Below the pieces are notes generated by a model. That model was given only the letters and a program-made list of their open reading frames with translations. It ran no database searches and had not been told where the DNA came from. The position numbers and the translations under genes are program-made. 64,000 nt of DNA from Ziziphus jujuba (taxonomy: Eukaryota; Streptophyta; Magnoliopsida; Rosales; Rhamnaceae): contig NC_083389.1 of NCBI RefSeq assembly GCF_031755915.1, positions 17,291,001 through 17,355,000 on the forward strand, given 5' to 3'. Shown here piece by piece: positions 60,168 to 64,000 of the stretch; position 1 is the first letter of the stretch; every line of letters begins with the position of its first letter.

Positions 60168-62950
60168 TGTAACATTTCATATCGAAAAATGCCTGAAATT
60201 TTAAAACTTTGACCCTATTTGACTAACTGAATTGTTGATGAGTCCTGAGTTTGACTTTCTATATGGTCGATATTTTAGTTTAACTGGTATACCATTCCAT
60301 AAAGCACATCGTTATGAGTTCATAAACTGGTAGCATGTCAAATTTTGAATTGTGGATAAAAAATGATGGCTCTAGAAAATTTTAAACATCCGTGTTATAT
60401 TAGTATCCAAACCAGTCCCAAATTTTTATCCTTTAGTGATCTAAGACTCTATATAAATGTTGGAAAGCGTGCATAACAAGGAACACATCCCAAAATACCT
60501 ATTTTATCCCCTAAACTTGAGAAACCTCTCCTCAAACCCATGGGTTTAACATCCAATTGGATCACCGTTGTTTTGTCCAATCCAAGCCACCATCTATCTA
60601 CACATGCTAGCAACCCATGTTGCCAATCTCCGGGTGACTAAGCTGGTCAGAATTAGCGGTTTAAAGCCAAGGACTAAAGTTCCACACTTTTTAGCTGTTT
60701 GGCCATTTTTCGACCATTCCAGGCCAACTCACGCACCCATCTCCCTATTTTTGGACTTTTTGAATCCATTTCCATGCTGCTTTTACCAAGATTCATCACC
60801 TTTAAAAATATATCAAAGTAGAGTTTCACCGAACTTTTCGACAAGTTTTCCAACCATCGGAACACTTTTGGACGAAGATGAGCACACCATTGTATTCTTT
60901 ATTTCTTGGGCTTTCCATTAATATAAAGTTTATAAATTTTAGATGTTATTTGATAATTTTTCTATTTTTTGGTCATTAGATAAATAACAGATAAAATTGG
61001 ACTGTGTTTGGATAAAAATTGGTCAAATTGGAAAAAATTGAAGTTGAATTAGTGTAATTAAATACTAATAGGACCCATTGAAAGGTTCAATTTCATAAAA
61101 TTAGCCTTTAAGTGAAAAATCCCAATTTTGGATACCGGCGTCCTAAGGGTTCATGGTATAATTGGATTGTACGGTGTTCAATTTATGTAATTTTAAAATA
61201 TATAAATTATTTTAAAATATTTCATGCACATAATTATTTTTTGTTTAGTTGTTAGAGCCCAAGAAATATTTTATTATATGACAAACACTTGTATTGAGCC
61301 TGAAGACAAAACTATAGAAAGCAGGAGGGATCATTGATAGTACTATAAGTGGTTATATCTTTTTAAAATGTTTTGGGTATGCTAGTATAATATATATATA
61401 TATATATATATAGTTTGAATATAATTCCATATACATTGTTTGATTTAAATATTTATTTTATACATATATGAATATTTGCTCTCACATATATGTGTTATAA
61501 TTTTATGCGACTTTTGACAAGATTTTAAATAGTTTCTAACTCTATTGAATTCATAGTAAACTTGTGGATCATGGTATTTAAATATCTTAATATTTAAATT
61601 AAGATTTTATCATTTTGAAAAATAATTAATTTTGAGAAAGCAGATTGGAAATTATATATTTTTAAACATGTTTAAGTGTTTATAATTTTATGTGTTTAAA
61701 AATGATTTATGGTGATATATATTTCATTGTGGTATTTCTAATTTTGGCATTAAATGATAATTTGGAAATTTTGAAATATTTAAACAAATACTTGGATTTG
61801 AATATTAAATTATGTTTTATGATATAATATGGTTTGGAAAAGTATGATTTTACAAAGATTATTTTATAGATACTGTATTATTTACTTTTGATTGGTGTAT
61901 CATATAATACCACTGTTTTGGATCAGTGTTAGATTATAATACGTAGGTTTGCCATTATGCCTATAGTATGCAAAGGGTCGTGAGCTTAGGTTTATTATTG
62001 TCACGATATATTTCGTACATTAAAAGGTGTGAAGTTGAGTTTGTCCCACAGGTTTATATTGCCAAGACACATTTAGGACGCTAAAGGTCGTAAGTTGGGT
62101 TTATCCCACAGGTTTTATTTATTTTACTGTTTGGTGGTGTTCCGAAATGCCATGCACCATTGAGCATTAGAGATATTGTATGGTACATTATTTATGCTTA
62201 TGAGTATATTATTCGATTTTCTTATATTTATGGCTTTACTACATTTTTATAACTCTTTTGTGAAATTATGTTTATATTATTTTATGCTCAACATTTACAA
62301 TATAATTGATCCAGTTTATATATATTTTTTTTTATGGACATTAATTTGTATTATTTGAGCATTAGTTTTATGAGCTTGCTTTGGAGTACAAGTTTAGTTG
62401 AAATGATTTTTAATCAGAGAACCTTTTAAAAGAGTGAAATGAAAGGTCTTGAGAGAAAGTCTTATAGAAATAAAATATTATTTTTTCAATTGCATCATGC
62501 TACTCACAAAGGTATTTTTATCTCACATTTTATTTGTTTTTAAATTCATTCTTCTAGGTCCAAGTAGTTAGTTCATAATCTACCTTGTGCATCGCCCATT
62601 GTCCTGCGATACCCACAGCAGCAATAGTAGTTATCTTTTCTTATTTATCTTTATTTTTCCAAGCTTACTTGCATCAATTGTATTTGTAAACTTTACAAAT
62701 AGTCTTAAAATGCTATGACCTAAATATTGGACTTGTAGTGACCATATTGTGTATGTATAGTTATGGTCTGTAGTATGACAGGCTATGTTTGTGGGCTTTA
62801 GTTATGAATTTGCATGCTGTTGTGGCTTTATCTTTATATTAAGGTATTATTTTCTATGGCATTTACTGTTTGTCCATAATAAAGGTGAGGTTCCATTGGG
62901 TATTCTATAAAAATTCCCTAGCGAGACTTCATTAGGTGAGACCATCTGGG
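60168..62950 (+). repeat. Gypsy LTR, copy C (3' LTR)
   Basis: Opens TGTAACATTTCATATCG right after the polypurine tract. It aligns with copy A (10340-11620) in its first half and copy B in its second half. A TA run (61388-61412) stands at the same relative place as in A and B. The 65-75 base triplicated segment is at 61945-62115. Compared with copy B the last 15-20 bases are missing, so it is cut at about 62950. Confidence 0.82.
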
Positions 62951-63240
62951 GGATCTTGGGAGGATTCCAAGGCTTTCCTGTCAATGTCGATCTGCACCTC
63001 TTCATCCAGCTTAGCTCCCATCATCTCTGCACGACTAAAATGCCCCATTATCATGAGGCAATGTCCCAAACACTTCCTCCAGTTATGCAAGAGTATATTA
63101 ATATCCCTATGTAGAACCTTGACCATTTTTTATGCATCTTCTAGATTGGATATTTGCTTATGCAGATGACTGGTAATTTTGATAAGAACATAACAGCAAA
63201 CTGTAGTATTCGTCCGTTAACAATCTGCATATCTCATCTT
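62935..63240 (-). pseudogene. Probable copia gag fragment
   Basis: The minus-strand frame reads GHCLMIMGHFSRAEMMGAKL and DEEVQIDID. This resembles the gag stretch of plant copia elements in which a HxxxMI...L...GAxLDxExQ pattern occurs. It has no neighbours of the same element and abuts the cut end of gypsy LTR C. The identification rests on this one segment. Confidence 0.35.
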
Positions 63241-63339
63241 AATTTCTTCAGATGCATTAGCCGCATGTTCTTATGGCTTTGGGGTTATAAGGATAAACTT
63301 GATTCTCCCAAACTCAAGGATAATAAAAAGAGATATTGG

Positions 63340-63540
63340 CAGTTATACACCCCGAACTTTATCAGGGTTGATACATTGCACCCTAAACTATTTTTCCTAG
63401 CATTATGCACCCCAAACTTTTATTTCCCTTGCACCGTAAGTTCTGTTATAAAAATGTTTAACGAAATGATCACGTGCTGCGCACGTGATCATCAAGCGAG
63501 GGTAGATCAGGTCATTTTCTCGTGTGTGTGATTATGGATC
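63340..63540. repeat. Probable end of a DNA transposon with a long palindrome
   Basis: caccccgaactttatcaggg, caccctaaacta and caccccaaactttt recur, followed by the palindrome at 63466-63492. Similar repeats with a CACGTG-type palindrome are common in plant non-autonomous DNA elements. The partner end is not in the window. Confidence 0.4.
63466..63492. repeat. Perfect 12-bp-arm palindrome
   Basis: ATGATCACGTGC at 63466-63477, loop TGC, GCACGTGATCAT at 63481-63492. It includes a CACGTG G-box core on each arm. Confidence 0.9.
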
Positions 63541-63579
63541 AAGGACCAGTGTCCTCGGATAGGGATTTTTGGATGGGAA

Positions 63580-63775
63580 AATAATCTTAGGGATTCATCA
63601 AATGATCTTATTGAGTTGCATTTGATTAAAGTTAAGAGTTTGGTGAAAGAAATTTGAGCAACGTGAACAGAATTTTAAGAGTAGTTTTACTCGACCAAAA
63701 ATTGAAGGAGCTGAGCTTATCTCAGAAGTGAAGTTGGCAGATAGAGAATGTGCAGAATGAAATCCCCAAATATCG
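63580..63775 (+). pseudogene. Broken exon-like frame of unknown identity
   Basis: One frame gives LRDSSNDLIELHLIKVKSL and, after a one-base shift near 63653, EQREQNFKSSFTRPKIEGAE and LISEVKLADRECAE. It ends in a stop and a splice-donor-like TCGTAAGT. The charged helical composition is protein-like, but I cannot name a family. It may be a gene relic or the edge of a gene outside the window. Confidence 0.3.
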
Positions 63776-64000
63776 TAAGTGGCTCTAAAATTTTAAATTT
63801 ATACTTCTTTGTTTGGGTTGTAAGTTTTTTAGCATCTTTGTTTTTTGGCATCTTTGTTTGGGATGTAGATTTTATGCTCTGAAATTTTCATTTTTATGGT
63901 TTGAAAAGTGAAAATGACAGAGATTGTGCTAGTTTTGGGTCTCATATCCCATCTTTAGTAAAAATCTTGTTCCCCACCGCAGACACATGTTATGTATTAA

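Larger units (their letters stand above)
55586..62950 (+). mobile_element. Large gypsy LTR element lacking pol
   Basis: A 5' LTR truncated at its left side (about 55586-57364) is followed by the primer binding site TGGTATTAGAGC (57367-57378), then a gag relic, a decayed zinc knuckle and protease start. About 1.4 kb of non-coding sequence and a polypurine tract (aagagggtaga, 60157-60166) precede a 3' LTR of about 2.8 kb. No reverse transcriptase or integrase is found, so it resembles large non-autonomous derivatives. LTR copy A at 9889 belongs to the same family. Confidence 0.82.

Noticed and set aside
60568..60921. 117-codon frame near the start of gypsy LTR C
   Set aside because: It lies wholly within the LTR, is not kept in copy A, and has no known domain.

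Overview
The window looks like nuclear DNA of a flowering plant, most likely a eudicot. It is AT-rich and full of dinucleotide microsatellites, has plant Ty1/copia, Ty3/gypsy, LINE and Mutator-like remnants, and holds one intron-rich plant gene with plant-type GT...AG introns. I cannot name the species.

Only one host gene can be supported: a type I inositol polyphosphate 5-phosphatase on the minus strand. Its coding part spans 21570 down to 17466 in ten exons (543 codons plus stop in the model). It is preceded by a 1.24-kb 5'UTR intron, a non-coding first exon ending at 22829, and a TATA box at 23104-23111. All catalytic motifs are present. One intron (19812-20075) stays in frame only if a TG rather than an AG 3' splice site is used.

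From 1 to about 16 kb is a nest of old transposable elements. In order: a broken copia pol with its 3' LTR (1-2175); a relic of exon 9 of a 5-phosphatase gene (2186-4200), itself split by a complete non-autonomous LTR element with a TATTT target duplication (2351-4164); a minus-strand TRIM (about 5335-5771); copia gag/protease (6015-7110); gypsy gag (7280-8030); a LINE reverse transcriptase relic (8380-9880); a gypsy LTR (9889 to about 11620) carrying a perfect TRIM only 8 bases from its end (9897-10323); a Mutator-like element with an internal reading frame (12124-13560); and a third TRIM (15521-15917). The three TRIMs belong to one family. They share a hairpin in their tiny 65-84 base internal domain that shows compensatory base changes.

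From 23.2 to 48.8 kb I see no gene. The stretch is AT-rich spacer with microsatellites, two fold-back elements (about 43.29 and 44.88 kb), tandem duplications and a run of 33 C. From 48.86 to 50.42 kb lie two related terminal-inverted-repeat elements, and at 53.8-54.7 kb a diverged 0.45-kb tandem duplication. From about 55.59 to 62.95 kb is a gypsy element with LTRs of up to 2.8 kb and only gag/protease relics between them. The last kilobase holds a probable copia gag fragment, a palindrome and a broken exon-like reading frame of unknown identity.
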